Positions 22,105 to 30,320 of a stretch of DNA of 64,000 nt are shown here, piece after piece. Numbering within the stretch: the first letter of the stretch is position 1; every line of letters begins with the position of its first letter. The notes below the pieces were generated by a model that saw only the letters and a program-made list of their open reading frames with translations, ran no database searches and was not told the origin of the DNA. This DNA comes from Komagataeibacter swingsii (lineage in GTDB: Bacteria > Pseudomonadota > Alphaproteobacteria > Acetobacterales > Acetobacteraceae), in contig NZ_NKUB01000001.1 of NCBI RefSeq assembly GCF_003207895.1, forward strand, positions 186,001 through 250,000. The letters run 5' to 3'. Both the position numbers and the translations under genes were made by a program.

Positions 22105-22890
22105 TCAGGCCGCGCCGCGACACAGGAAATGCGGGTTGCGAAAGCCCGGCTTGCCATAGCCCAGCACCCTGCCATCGGGCGTGGTGATGGAGCCGCCAGC
22201 GGCCTCGACAACGGCCTGCGGGGCGGCGGTGTCCCATTCCATGGTGGTGCCGAGGCGGGGATAGAGGTCGGCCAGCCCCTCGGCCACGCGGATGAACTTG
22301 GCAGCCGAGCCGATATTGCCCAGATGGGCGATGGTATGCCCGCCCAGGAATTCCTTCAGGCGCGGGTCATCGGCGTAATGGCGCGACGCCAGCACGGTCA
22401 GCCCTTGCGCCGGTGGCGTGCGGACATGGATGGCCTGCGTGCCATTGGCGTCGATGCGGAACGCCCCGCGCCCGGCACCCGCGCCATAAAGCTGGTGGTA
22501 GGCGGGCAGCGCCACCGCCCCCAGCACCGGGCGGCCATCGCGCACAAGGCCGATATTGACGGTGAAGTCATCGCGCCCGGCGGCGAATTCCCGCGTGCCA
22601 TCCAGCGGGTCCACCAGCCAGAACGCGCGCCCGGTATCGGTCATGATGCCGGCGGCGACTTCCTCCTCCGCCACGACGGGAATGGCGGGGGCATGGGCGC
22701 GCAGCCCCGCAAGGATGTGTTTTTCCGCCGCGTGGTCGGCTTCGGTCACGGGGGAACTGTCGGTCTTGACCTTGGTCGCGAACCCGCGCGCGCGGATGGC
22801 GCGGATCAGTTCGGCGGCCTCATCGGCAAGGCGCAGGGCCAGATCCAGAAGGAATCCGTCCTCATATGCTGGCATGGATGGCGTATTCAT
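22105..22890 (-). CDS. cysQ: 3'(2'),5'-bisphosphate nucleotidase CysQ
   Basis: CysQ hydrolyses 3'-phosphoadenosine 5'-phosphate, a toxic by-product of sulfate assimilation. The 261-residue protein belongs to the inositol-monophosphatase superfamily. It has DSSPVTEADHAAE, the metal-binding VAEEE, VDPLDGTREF with the catalytic Asp pair, and WDTAAPQAVVEAAGG near the C terminus. The divergent pepA starts 143 bases away. Confidence 0.92.
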   Translation of the reverse strand: MNTPSMPAYEDGFLLDLALRLADEAAELIRAIRARGFATKVKTDSSPVTEADHAAEKHILAGLRAHAPAIPVVAEEEVAAGIMTDTGRAFWLVDPLDGTREFAAGRDDFTVNIGLVRDGRPVLGAVALPAYHQLYGAGAGRGAFRIDANGTQAIHVRTPPAQGLTVLASRHYADDPRLKEFLGGHTIAHLGNIGSAAKFIRVAEGLADLYPRLGTTMEWDTAAPQAVVEAAGGSITTPDGRVLGYGKPGFRNPHFLCRGAA

Positions 22891-23033
22891 GCTGTTCGCA
22901 TTAGCTTACTCGCGGCGCGCCGTCATGCCCTTATCGGTGCCGATGCCCCCGGACGGGGCTGCACCGGCCCGGGGCGCGGCGTGCTGGCACGGGAATTTAT
23001 CCTGCCTGCCCAACACATTCGTAGCGGAGCACC

Positions 23034-24509
23034 GTGACCCCTATGCTCGATATCGCCTTTTCCGATGCAAGCCTGCCCACCAGCGGCGCCATTGCCGTCC
23101 TTGCCGCCCCCGGCACGCCCGCGGGGGCTTTCGCCGCGGTGGACGCGGCGGTGGGCGGCGCGCTGACCCGCGCGGCAAAGGCCGCGAAATTCGGCTTCGA
23201 CGCCGCCAGGACCTGCGTTGTGCTTGCCCCCGGCGGGGGCTATGACCGCGTGATCCTGGTGGGGCTGGGCAAGGCGGACGCGCTGGATGCCACCGTGGCC
23301 GAGCAGGCTGGTGTCGCGGCGGCCCGCGCCCTGTCCGATGCGGGCACGGCCGGCGTGGTCGTGGCGGATACGGTCGCCCCCGACCTTGCGGCCCATGTGG
23401 CGCTGGGCGTCGTGCTGGGCAGCTACCGTTTCGATCTGTACCGCACCCAGCCACGCAAGGGCGATGCGGGACCGCTGGCGAACGTGACCGTGGCCTGTGC
23501 CGACCCGGCGCATGCCGCCACCGCATGGCAGCCGCTTGCGGCGGTGGCGCGCGGCGTGTGCCTGTGCCGTGACCTTGTCTCCGAACCCGCGAACATGCTG
23601 CGCCCGCCTGAATTCGAGCAGCGCATCCTTGCCCTGCGCGACCTTGGGATCGAGGTCGAGGTACTGGACCGCGACGCCATGCACCGGCTGGGTTTTGGCG
23701 CGCTGCTGGGTGTGGCGCAGGGCAGCGACGCGCCGCCGCGCACGGTCATCATGCGCTGGAATGGCGGTGCGCAGGGTGAGGCCCCGGTGGCCTTCGTCGG
23801 CAAGGGCGTGACCTTTGATTCGGGCGGCATCTCGATCAAGCCCGCCGCCGGCATGGACGAAATGAAGACCGACATGGCCGGCGCCGCCGCCGTGGTCGGC
23901 ACCATGGCCGCGCTGGCGGGGCGCAAGGCGAAGGTGAACGCCATAGGCGTCGTGGGGCTGGTGGAAAACATGCTGTCGGGCAATGCGCAGCGTCCGGGCG
24001 ACGTGGTGCGCACGGCGGCGGGCCAGACGGTCGAGGTGCTGAACACCGATGCCGAAGGCCGCCTGGTACTGGCGGACGTGCTGTGGTACACGCAGGACCG
24101 TTTCAAGCCGCGCTTCATGGTCAACCTCGCCACCCTGACCGGGGCGATCGTGGTCAGCCTGGGCATCGAGCGCGCGGGCCTGTTCTCCAACAGCGACGAA
24201 CTGGCGGGCCACCTGTCGGCCACGGGGGAAAAGACGGGCGAGAAGCTGTGGCGCATGCCCATGGACGCCGCCTACCTTGAACTGCTGCGTTCGGACGTCG
24301 CCGACCTCAAGAACATCGGCGGACGCCCCGGCGGGTCGATCACGGCGGCCAAGTTCCTTGAATGCTTCGTGAACGATGTGCCGTGGGCGCATCTGGACAT
24401 CGCGGGCACGGCGTTCACGTCCAAGCCGACATCGCACGCGCCCAAGGGGGCGACCGGCTTTGGCGTCCGCCTGCTCGATCGCATGGTCGGCACGTATTAC
24501 GAAGGGTAA
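23034..24509 (+). CDS. pepA: Leucyl aminopeptidase, M17 family
   Basis: PepA is a cytosolic two-metal aminopeptidase that removes N-terminal residues from peptides. The 491-residue protein shows the metal-binding core FVGKGVTFDSGGISIKPA, then MKTDMAGAA. The family signature NTDAEGRL covers residues 337-344. I took the GTG at 23034, 4 bases after GGAG. The ATG three codons later (23043) is a fair alternative. PepA homologues in some bacteria also bind DNA; nothing here shows that. Confidence 0.95.
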   Translation: MTPMLDIAFSDASLPTSGAIAVLAAPGTPAGAFAAVDAAVGGALTRAAKAAKFGFDAARTCVVLAPGGGYDRVILVGLGKADALDATVAEQAGVAAARALSDAGTAGVVVADTVAPDLAAHVALGVVLGSYRFDLYRTQPRKGDAGPLANVTVACADPAHAATAWQPLAAVARGVCLCRDLVSEPANMLRPPEFEQRILALRDLGIEVEVLDRDAMHRLGFGALLGVAQGSDAPPRTVIMRWNGGAQGEAPVAFVGKGVTFDSGGISIKPAAGMDEMKTDMAGAAAVVGTMAALAGRKAKVNAIGVVGLVENMLSGNAQRPGDVVRTAAGQTVEVLNTDAEGRLVLADVLWYTQDRFKPRFMVNLATLTGAIVVSLGIERAGLFSNSDELAGHLSATGEKTGEKLWRMPMDAAYLELLRSDVADLKNIGGRPGGSITAAKFLECFVNDVPWAHLDIAGTAFTSKPTSHAPKGATGFGVRLLDRMVGTYYEG

Positions 24510-24551
24510 TGCCTGCCCCGCGCGGCAGGCCGGATCGGAATGGGGAACTCC

Positions 24552-24998
24552 ATGGCGCAGATCGGCTTCTATCACCTGACGCGCTCACCGGCGCTGGCGG
24601 TCCTGCCCGCGCTGCTGGGCCGTACGCTTGCGGCGGGAAAGCGGGCGGTGGTCCGCTGCGCCACAGCGGAACGGGTGCGGGAGCTTGATGAAGGGCTGTG
24701 GCGGGCGACCGACCCGCTCTGGCTTCCCCATGGCACGCAGGCCATGGGGCATGGGCCGTGGCAGCCGATCTGGCTGACGGAGGGCGGGGACGTGCCCAAT
24801 GGCGCGACTTTCGCCTTCCTGCTTGACGGGGTGGAAGCGCCCGACCTTTCCCCTTTCGAACGGGTGTTCGACCTGTTTGACGGCCATGATGAAGCCGCCG
24901 TCGCGGCCGCCCGCAGGCGCTGGGTGGCATGGCGCGGGGGCGGGCATGAGCTGAGCTACTGGCAACAGCAGCCCAAGGGCTGGGCGCGTCGCAAATAG
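24552..24998 (+). CDS. holC: DNA polymerase III chi subunit
   Basis: HolC links the clamp loader to single-stranded DNA-binding protein. The 148-residue protein begins MAQIGFYHLTRSP, the usual chi start. It contains VVRCATAERVRELDEGLW, LWLPHG, PIWLT and RVFDLFDGHDEAAVAAAR, all at family-typical positions. The chosen ATG follows GGGGA by 5 bases; a start four codons upstream is possible. pepA-holC linkage is widespread in proteobacteria. Confidence 0.92.
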   Translation: MAQIGFYHLTRSPALAVLPALLGRTLAAGKRAVVRCATAERVRELDEGLWRATDPLWLPHGTQAMGHGPWQPIWLTEGGDVPNGATFAFLLDGVEAPDLSPFERVFDLFDGHDEAAVAAARRRWVAWRGGGHELSYWQQQPKGWARRK

Positions 24999-25020
24999 TC
25001 ACCACCGCGTACGGTGGTGA
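24999..25020 (+). terminator. Perfect hairpin after holC
   Basis: A 9-base-pair perfect stem (24999-25007 with 25012-25020) with a 4-base loop begins on the base after the holC stop codon. There is no T-run after it, so termination would be weak or Rho-assisted. Confidence 0.45.
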
Positions 25021-25047
25021 CGGGATGGACGAAAGGCAGGTTGCGTA

Positions 25048-25899
25048 ATGAAGACGGTTACTTTCCCCAATGGCGCCACGGTGCCCGCGCTGGGCATGGG
25101 CACGTGGAACATGGGGGACAGCGACAGCCGCCGCGCGGATGAAATCAAAAGCATCCATGCGGGTCTCGACGCGGGTATCCGCGTGGTGGACACGGCGGAA
25201 ATGTATGGCTCCGGCCGTTCCGAAAAACTGGTGGGCGAGGCGATCAGGGGACGACGTGATGACGTGTTCCTTGTCAGCAAGGTCGTGCCTTCCAACGCAT
25301 CGCGCGATGGGGTGCGCAAGGCCTGTGCCGCGTCACTGAAGCGGCTGGGCACCGATCATCTGGACCTCTACCTGCTGCACTGGCCCGGCAGCGTGCCGCT
25401 GGAGGAAACGCTGGCCGGATTCGATGACCTGATTGATGCGGGCATGATCCGGAGCTGGGGTGTGTCCAACTTCGACGCCGATGGCATGCGTGAGGTCGAA
25501 AGCATACCCGCCAGCACGCCCTGCGCGGCCAACCAGGTGCTGTACAGCCTTGATTACCGCGGGGTGGAATTCGACCTGCTGCGGCGTGACCGCGATGCGG
25601 GCGTCGTGACCATGGCCTATTCCCCGCTGGGGCAGGGGGGCGACCTGCTGCGCGCGCCGGTGCTGGAACGTATCGCGCGGCGGCATGCGACATCCCTCGG
25701 GCCTGCCACGCCAGCGCAGGTCGCGCTGGCGTGGGTGCTGCGGCAGGAAAACGTGCTGGCCATTCCCAAGGCGGGCAGCCCGCGCCACCAGCATGAAAAC
25801 TTCGCCGCGACCCAGATCACCTTGACGCGCGATGATCTGGCGCAGATTGATGAAGCCATAGCGCCGCCGCGCCGCAGGGAGCCGCTGGCCATGATCTGA
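25048..25899 (+). CDS. Aldo/keto reductase
   Basis: A 283-residue NAD(P)H-dependent oxidoreductase of the AKR superfamily. The catalytic tetrad is visible: Asp and Tyr in RVVDTAEMYGSG, Lys in FLVSKVV, and His in YLLHWPG. C-terminal cofactor contacts are in LAIPKAGSPRHQHEN. The layout resembles the E. coli YeaE-like 2,5-diketogluconate or methylglyoxal reductases. The substrate is not deducible. It stands alone, with hairpins on both sides. Confidence 0.9.
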   Translation: MKTVTFPNGATVPALGMGTWNMGDSDSRRADEIKSIHAGLDAGIRVVDTAEMYGSGRSEKLVGEAIRGRRDDVFLVSKVVPSNASRDGVRKACAASLKRLGTDHLDLYLLHWPGSVPLEETLAGFDDLIDAGMIRSWGVSNFDADGMREVESIPASTPCAANQVLYSLDYRGVEFDLLRRDRDAGVVTMAYSPLGQGGDLLRAPVLERIARRHATSLGPATPAQVALAWVLRQENVLAIPKAGSPRHQHENFAATQITLTRDDLAQIDEAIAPPRRREPLAMI

Positions 25900-25900
25900 C

Positions 25901-25925
25901 CCGCCCGGCCTTACTTCCCGGGCGG
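25901..25925 (+). terminator. GC hairpin between the aldo/keto reductase gene and the hydrogenase-like operon
   Basis: CCGCCCGG (25901-25908) pairs perfectly with CCGGGCGG (25918-25925) across a 9-base loop. It starts two bases after the reductase stop. No T-run follows, so it is a weak terminator candidate. Confidence 0.4.
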
Positions 25926-25945
25926 CATGCGGGAGGGCTGTCATC

Positions 25946-27724
25946 ATTCCTGTCATCCTTGTCGTAACCGTACTGCTGGTGGGGGGGGCGGGCGCCCTGC
26001 CGGCCTGCTGGCCACGGCCGGCTGCGGGCATGGTGCCGGCCTTGCGCTGCGGGTGGCTGGCCGTGGGCGTCATGGCCGTTCTGTCCTGCCTTGGGGTCGT
26101 GCTGCCGGGCGGGGTCGTGGCGGGGGCCGGTTTTTCGGGTGACGCGCGTGATGTCGCCCTGCTGGCGCCGCTGGGCATCGTGGGGTTTGCAGCATCCGGC
26201 GGGCGTGACCTCGCGGCCTGCGCCGGGGCGGCGCTTGCGGTAACCGGCGGGCCGGTCCTGTCCTGCATGGGGGCGGGCTGGGTGCTGGTCGCATGCGCGC
26301 ATGCCCCGCATGGCGATATCCCGCGCATGGCCGCGCGACAGGTGCCCGACCTGATCGCCCTGCTGCTTATGGCGGCGGTGCTGGTGTTCCCGGCCCATGC
26401 GGGCTGGCTCCTGCCCGGCCTGTGCTGGCTGGGCACGCGCGGGTTGCTGGGGCTTTCCTTTTCCCTGCGCGTGTCGCCGCGTGGGGGGCAGTCCTTCCAG
26501 ATGGCCGATATCGCCGCGATGGTCGCCGCCATGGCGCTGTGGGGCCACCTGCCCACGGGCGGCATGATGGCGGACATGCGCTGGGGTGGCGTGCTGATCG
26601 TGGCGGGCTGCCTGCTCTACATGACGGCGTCGTGGCGGGCGCTGTGCGCGGGTGACGGGCGCAGGGTCATGTCGGGACTGCTGGGGGGCACGGGCGCGCT
26701 GGTGATCGTGCTGGCGGGGCTGGGCCTGCTGGCCCGTGCCGATGACCTGCCCGCCATGGCCATATGCGCCAGCCGGACGTTCATGCTGGTCGTGGGCACG
26801 CTGCTGACATGGATGTTCATGGCGCGCGCCATGGATGCGATGGAGCGCGAGGCCGGTGCCCTTGTACTGTGTCGCCTGGGGGGGCTGGGTGTGTTGATGC
26901 CGCGCCTGTCGGCCCTGTTTTCCATCGGGCTTCTGGCGGAAAGCGGGCTGCCGCCCCTGCTGGGTTTTTCCATTATCTGGATGCTGCTGCACCTGCTGGC
27001 GGCCATGCCGCGTGGTGGCGGGCCGGGGGCGGACCTGCCGCTGCTGCTGGCCCTCCTGGCGCTGGGGGTGGGGTGGGCGGTGCGCATGCTTGCGCTCGTG
27101 CGCATTGTCGCGGTCATGCTGTGTGGCAGGCCACGCACGCCGCGCGGGGCCGGGGCGTCTGATCCGTCGGGGTGGGAAATGGCGACGTTGCTGCTGGCGG
27201 CGCTGCCGGTGCTGTGCGCCTCCATCTGGCCGGGATACTGGCTGGGTCTGGTGGGGGGGCATGGTCCGGGTGGCGTGATGTGGCCGCTGGTGGAGAATAT
27301 CGCGCTGGCGTCGCCCGACGGGGGGGCGGTGCTGTATCCCGCGCGGTTGTGCCTGCTGGTGGCGGTGGTGGGGGGCGTGGTCGTGGTGCTGCGCCGCATG
27401 GCCTGCCCCATGCCCGCCCGCCAGGTCGCGGGCTGGCAGAACGGCGCGCCCCCCGTGCCGCCGTGGATGGTGTTTGGCGATCCGCTGACGCAGGTGGGGC
27501 TGGGCAATCCCGCGCGCATGCTGCTGGATATGGTGGTGACGCCCGCGATGCGCAGGCGGTGCCTGCGTGGCTACGTGCGCCTGCGGCGGCGGACGGGGCG
27601 GTCATGGCGGCTGCTGGCGCGATACGTGGGAAGCCTGCGGCCGGATGGCGCCATGGCATCCGCGCCGGTGGTGATGGCCATGGCGGGCATGGCGGCACTG
27701 ATATTCATTGCGTGGCATGGATAA
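25946..27724 (+). CDS. HyfB/NuoL-like proton-translocating membrane subunit, start uncertain
   Basis: This large hydrophobic protein resembles the antiporter-type subunits of hydrogenase-4 and complex I (HyfB, NuoL/M/N). More than ten hydrophobic segments are apparent, and SGLPPLLGFSIIW matches the family's GLPP-x-x-GF turn. The first conventional start in frame is GTG at 25979 (581 residues), but it has no ribosome site. The reading frame stays strongly hydrophobic upstream (IPVILVVTVLLVGGAGALPA). GGGAGGG at 25931-25937 points to an ATT at 25946 or ATC at 25943. I used 25946. It is first of six tightly packed genes. Function rests on homology and context. Confidence 0.75.
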   Translation: MPVILVVTVLLVGGAGALPACWPRPAAGMVPALRCGWLAVGVMAVLSCLGVVLPGGVVAGAGFSGDARDVALLAPLGIVGFAASGGRDLAACAGAALAVTGGPVLSCMGAGWVLVACAHAPHGDIPRMAARQVPDLIALLLMAAVLVFPAHAGWLLPGLCWLGTRGLLGLSFSLRVSPRGGQSFQMADIAAMVAAMALWGHLPTGGMMADMRWGGVLIVAGCLLYMTASWRALCAGDGRRVMSGLLGGTGALVIVLAGLGLLARADDLPAMAICASRTFMLVVGTLLTWMFMARAMDAMEREAGALVLCRLGGLGVLMPRLSALFSIGLLAESGLPPLLGFSIIWMLLHLLAAMPRGGGPGADLPLLLALLALGVGWAVRMLALVRIVAVMLCGRPRTPRGAGASDPSGWEMATLLLAALPVLCASIWPGYWLGLVGGHGPGGVMWPLVENIALASPDGGAVLYPARLCLLVAVVGGVVVVLRRMACPMPARQVAGWQNGAPPVPPWMVFGDPLTQVGLGNPARMLLDMVVTPAMRRRCLRGYVRLRRRTGRSWRLLARYVGSLRPDGAMASAPVVMAMAGMAALIFIAWHG

Positions 27725-27730
27725 GGCTGC

Positions 27731-28699
27731 ATGATGACGTCGTTTTCCCTTGCCGCGTGGATGCAGGCTCTGCTGCTTGCGGGCTGCCACATGGCGCTGG
27801 TCATGGTGACGGTGCCAATATGGATCGGCCTGCTGCGCTGGATGGCCGCCATGATGGAAGGCGAACGCCGCCTGCCGGACCCCACCGCGCACTGGCGCGC
27901 CCTGCTGCAGGCGTGGCGGCAGGTGGGCGTGCGTTCGGCGGCGGGCGCGCAGGTCACGGCGGTGGCACCGTGGCTGGCGCTGGCGGCGGGCATGGTGGCG
28001 GCGTTGCTGGTGCCGTCCTTTTCCATTGGCATGCCCGGTAGTGACCTGTCGGATGTGCTGGTTGTCGGCGGGTTGCTGGAAATGGCCTTCCTCGCACTGG
28101 TGGTGGCCGCCCTTGCGCCGGGCCTGGCGCGGCCGGGCCATGCGGGGCTGCGGGTCGTGGCGGGCGGGATCATGATCCAGCCGGTCATGCTGCTGGCATG
28201 CGCCGTGCTGGGCATGTGCCTGCCCGATGGCACGCTGGCGGGACTGGTGCGGCAGGCGCATGTGGCGGACATGAACCTTGTGCGCGTGCCGCTGGCGCTG
28301 GTTGCCGGCGCGCTGGTCGTGGCGGGGGTGGGGGAAGGCCATGTCACGGCATTACGGCTGTCGGCGGCCATGCTGGAGGACCTTGCCGGTCCCGACCGCG
28401 CCGTGGCCCGGTACGCGCACGACCTGCTGGCGGTGGTGTGGATGATGCTGGCGCGTGACCTGATCTGGCCCGAGGGGATTGTGGAACCCGACATCCTGCC
28501 GCGTGGCCGGGTGCTGGTGCCCATGCTGGTGGCGGTCATGTTGTGGGTGGCGCATATGCTGCTGGCCTGCGGGGGTGTCGCGGCGATACGGGTATTCGTG
28601 GTGTCGGGGCCGCTTCATGCGGGCTGGCGGGCGGGACTGGCGCTGTTATGCGCCATCATGGCCGGGGTGCTGCTGTTTGCCGGGCGGGGGATGGGCTGA
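27731..28699 (+). CDS. HyfC/NuoH-like membrane subunit
   Basis: A 322-residue polytopic protein resembling HyfC/HycD and NuoH, the membrane subunit that contacts the iron-sulfur arm. About eight hydrophobic segments are seen. The stretch MNLVRVPLALVAGALVVAGVGEGHVTALRLS corresponds to the family's charged loop around the RxPL motif. Further on, AVARYAHDLLAVVWMML aligns with the late helix. It starts 6 bases after the HyfB-like stop. Divergence is high, so individual proton-path residues were not assigned. Confidence 0.75.
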   Translation: MMTSFSLAAWMQALLLAGCHMALVMVTVPIWIGLLRWMAAMMEGERRLPDPTAHWRALLQAWRQVGVRSAAGAQVTAVAPWLALAAGMVAALLVPSFSIGMPGSDLSDVLVVGGLLEMAFLALVVAALAPGLARPGHAGLRVVAGGIMIQPVMLLACAVLGMCLPDGTLAGLVRQAHVADMNLVRVPLALVAGALVVAGVGEGHVTALRLSAAMLEDLAGPDRAVARYAHDLLAVVWMMLARDLIWPEGIVEPDILPRGRVLVPMLVAVMLWVAHMLLACGGVAAIRVFVVSGPLHAGWRAGLALLCAIMAGVLLFAGRGMG

Positions 28700-28701
28700 C
28701 C

Positions 28702-29247
28702 ATGCTGGTGCTGCTGTTTGGTGTTCTGGTCATCCTCTCGCTTTCAACGTCGGGGGCGCGCGGTGGCGGCCCGGTCTGGCATGGGGCGTGCATGGCTGCG
28801 TGCGTGTGCCTGTCGCGCTGGGGGCTGGGGCGGGTCGGGCCGGCCTGCATCATGGCGGTGGGGCTGGCGGGACTGTTCGGGCTGCTGGGCGTGCAGATGC
28901 TGCATGTCCCGGCGGGCGCGCGTGAACGCAGCGGCCTGCGCCTTGCCGGCGGGCTGGCCTGTATCGCGGTGCTGGCGCAGGTCATCATGCAGGGACCACA
29001 GGTGGACATGACGGCGCGCCTTATGGGCATGACGGGGCTGGCCGCCATCCTGTGCGGGGTGTGGGGGGCATGCATCGCCCGCGGGCCGGTCGCGTTATGC
29101 GCGGGTCTGGCCTGCGGGCTGGATGGCGTCATGCTGCTGGCGGCGCGGGCGGACAGCCTGCTGGTCATGGGGGAGGTCATCATTGCCGCGATCGGCCTGA
29201 ATATCCTGCTGGCCACGCATCCCCGGTCGCATGGCGGGGCGGCATGA
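28702..29247 (+). CDS. HyfE-like membrane subunit
   Basis: A 181-residue protein with five or six hydrophobic segments, matching HyfE in size and position. The C-terminal part (RADSLLVMGEVIIAAIGLNIL) resembles NuoK-type helices carrying a membrane glutamate. The ATG lies 2 bases after the upstream stop and the stop overlaps the next start (ATGA). The call relies mainly on operon position. Confidence 0.65.
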   Translation: MLVLLFGVLVILSLSTSGARGGGPVWHGACMAACVCLSRWGLGRVGPACIMAVGLAGLFGLLGVQMLHVPAGARERSGLRLAGGLACIAVLAQVIMQGPQVDMTARLMGMTGLAAILCGVWGACIARGPVALCAGLACGLDGVMLLAARADSLLVMGEVIIAAIGLNILLATHPRSHGGAA

Positions 29248-30320
29248 TGGCGCCGCCGCTTTACGCCAGCCTGCTGGGTGGCTGGCTGGTGCTGGCGCAG
29301 ACCGCCCTGCTGGTGACGGGCGGGACGCTGGCGCTGCGTGGCCTGCTGGCGGTGGTGCTGCTGGTCCTGTGTGGTGTGGGGAGCGCGCATTTCCCCGACA
29401 TGGCGCGGATCATGACGGGATGCGGCCCCGCGCTGGCATTGTGCGTGTGGGTTTTCGGGCCATCCCGCGCCGGGGAAAACGCTTCGCGTGGGGGGGACAT
29501 GCTGCCCTTTTTCCTGTCGGGCATCGCGGCCCTTGCCATGGCGTTGGGACGGTGCGACCTGCTGGTGGCCCTGCTGGGCTGCGGGCTGGTGGCGCGGCTT
29601 GGGCTGGCGATCGGGCCGCGCGGGCTGGACCGGGACGGGTGGCAGGTGTTGCGCATGGGACTGGGTGGCCTGCTTGTGGCGCAGGGCGGGCTGTTCGTGC
29701 TGCAGGCGGACTGGGGGCATATGCAGGACCAAGCCGGGGCGATCCTGCTGGTGGGCGGGCTGCTGCTGGCCTGTGGCGTTCCGGGCCGTCCGGGGATGGT
29801 TGCGCCGGGCTGGAACATGGAAGCACTGGCCGTGCTGCCGGTCGTGGCGCAGGCGGCCCGTATCTGGCCGGTGCTGCTGCCTGCGCTGACCTTCATGGGG
29901 TGTGTGTGCCTGTCATGGGCGGTCCTGTCGCGGCGGGGGCGGTCGTTTTTGGGGGATTACTGGGCTGGCTGGGCCGTGCTGGCTGCGGGGCTGCCGGGTG
30001 GTGGCATGGGGGGGCTGCCGCTTGCCGCCAGCCTGCTGGCCATGGCCTGCGTGACGCCGTCGGACGGGCGGCTGCCGTGGGCCATGCTGTGGCCGCCGGC
30101 CCTGCCCGGCATGGCGATCGTGCTGGTACTGGTGGGGGAAATGGGTAATATGCCCCCTGTGGCGCTGCTGGCTGGCGCCAGCCTGTGGCCGGTCATGGCG
30201 GCATGCCCGGGGGCGGGGCCTGGCAGGCCATCATGGGCGCGGGCGGCGCTGTTGCTGGCCATCGGGTGCGTGGTGCTTGCCTGTGCCGGGTATGACCAGA
30301 TGGGGGGCGGGTCGTGGTGA
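29244..30320 (+). CDS. HyfF-like short antiporter-type membrane subunit
   Basis: This 358-residue hydrophobic protein occupies the HyfF position, but it is shorter than the ~480-526 residues of HyfF or NuoN. It has roughly eight to ten hydrophobic segments, and the antiporter signature is weak (LPGGGMGGLPLAASLL near the end of the core). It starts with a 4-base overlap and ends overlapping the next gene by 7 bases. A shortened proton-channel subunit is the best reading. Confidence 0.6.
   Translation: MMAPPLYASLLGGWLVLAQTALLVTGGTLALRGLLAVVLLVLCGVGSAHFPDMARIMTGCGPALALCVWVFGPSRAGENASRGGDMLPFFLSGIAALAMALGRCDLLVALLGCGLVARLGLAIGPRGLDRDGWQVLRMGLGGLLVAQGGLFVLQADWGHMQDQAGAILLVGGLLLACGVPGRPGMVAPGWNMEALAVLPVVAQAARIWPVLLPALTFMGCVCLSWAVLSRRGRSFLGDYWAGWAVLAAGLPGGGMGGLPLAASLLAMACVTPSDGRLPWAMLWPPALPGMAIVLVLVGEMGNMPPVALLAGASLWPVMAACPGAGPGRPSWARAALLLAIGCVVLACAGYDQMGGGSW

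Noticed and set aside
22923-24575. 550-codon minus-strand frame opposite pepA
   Set aside because: PepA signature residues are unambiguous on the plus strand; the antisense product looks like low-complexity noise.
25927-26142. ATG at 25927 as start of the first hydrogenase-like gene
   Set aside because: It is in a different frame, and the resulting peptide is Cys/His/Arg-rich rather than membrane-like.
25817-27262. 481-codon minus-strand frame opposite the HyfB-like gene
   Set aside because: Gln/His/Arg-rich, not membrane-like, no motif. The plus-strand frame encodes clear membrane helices.
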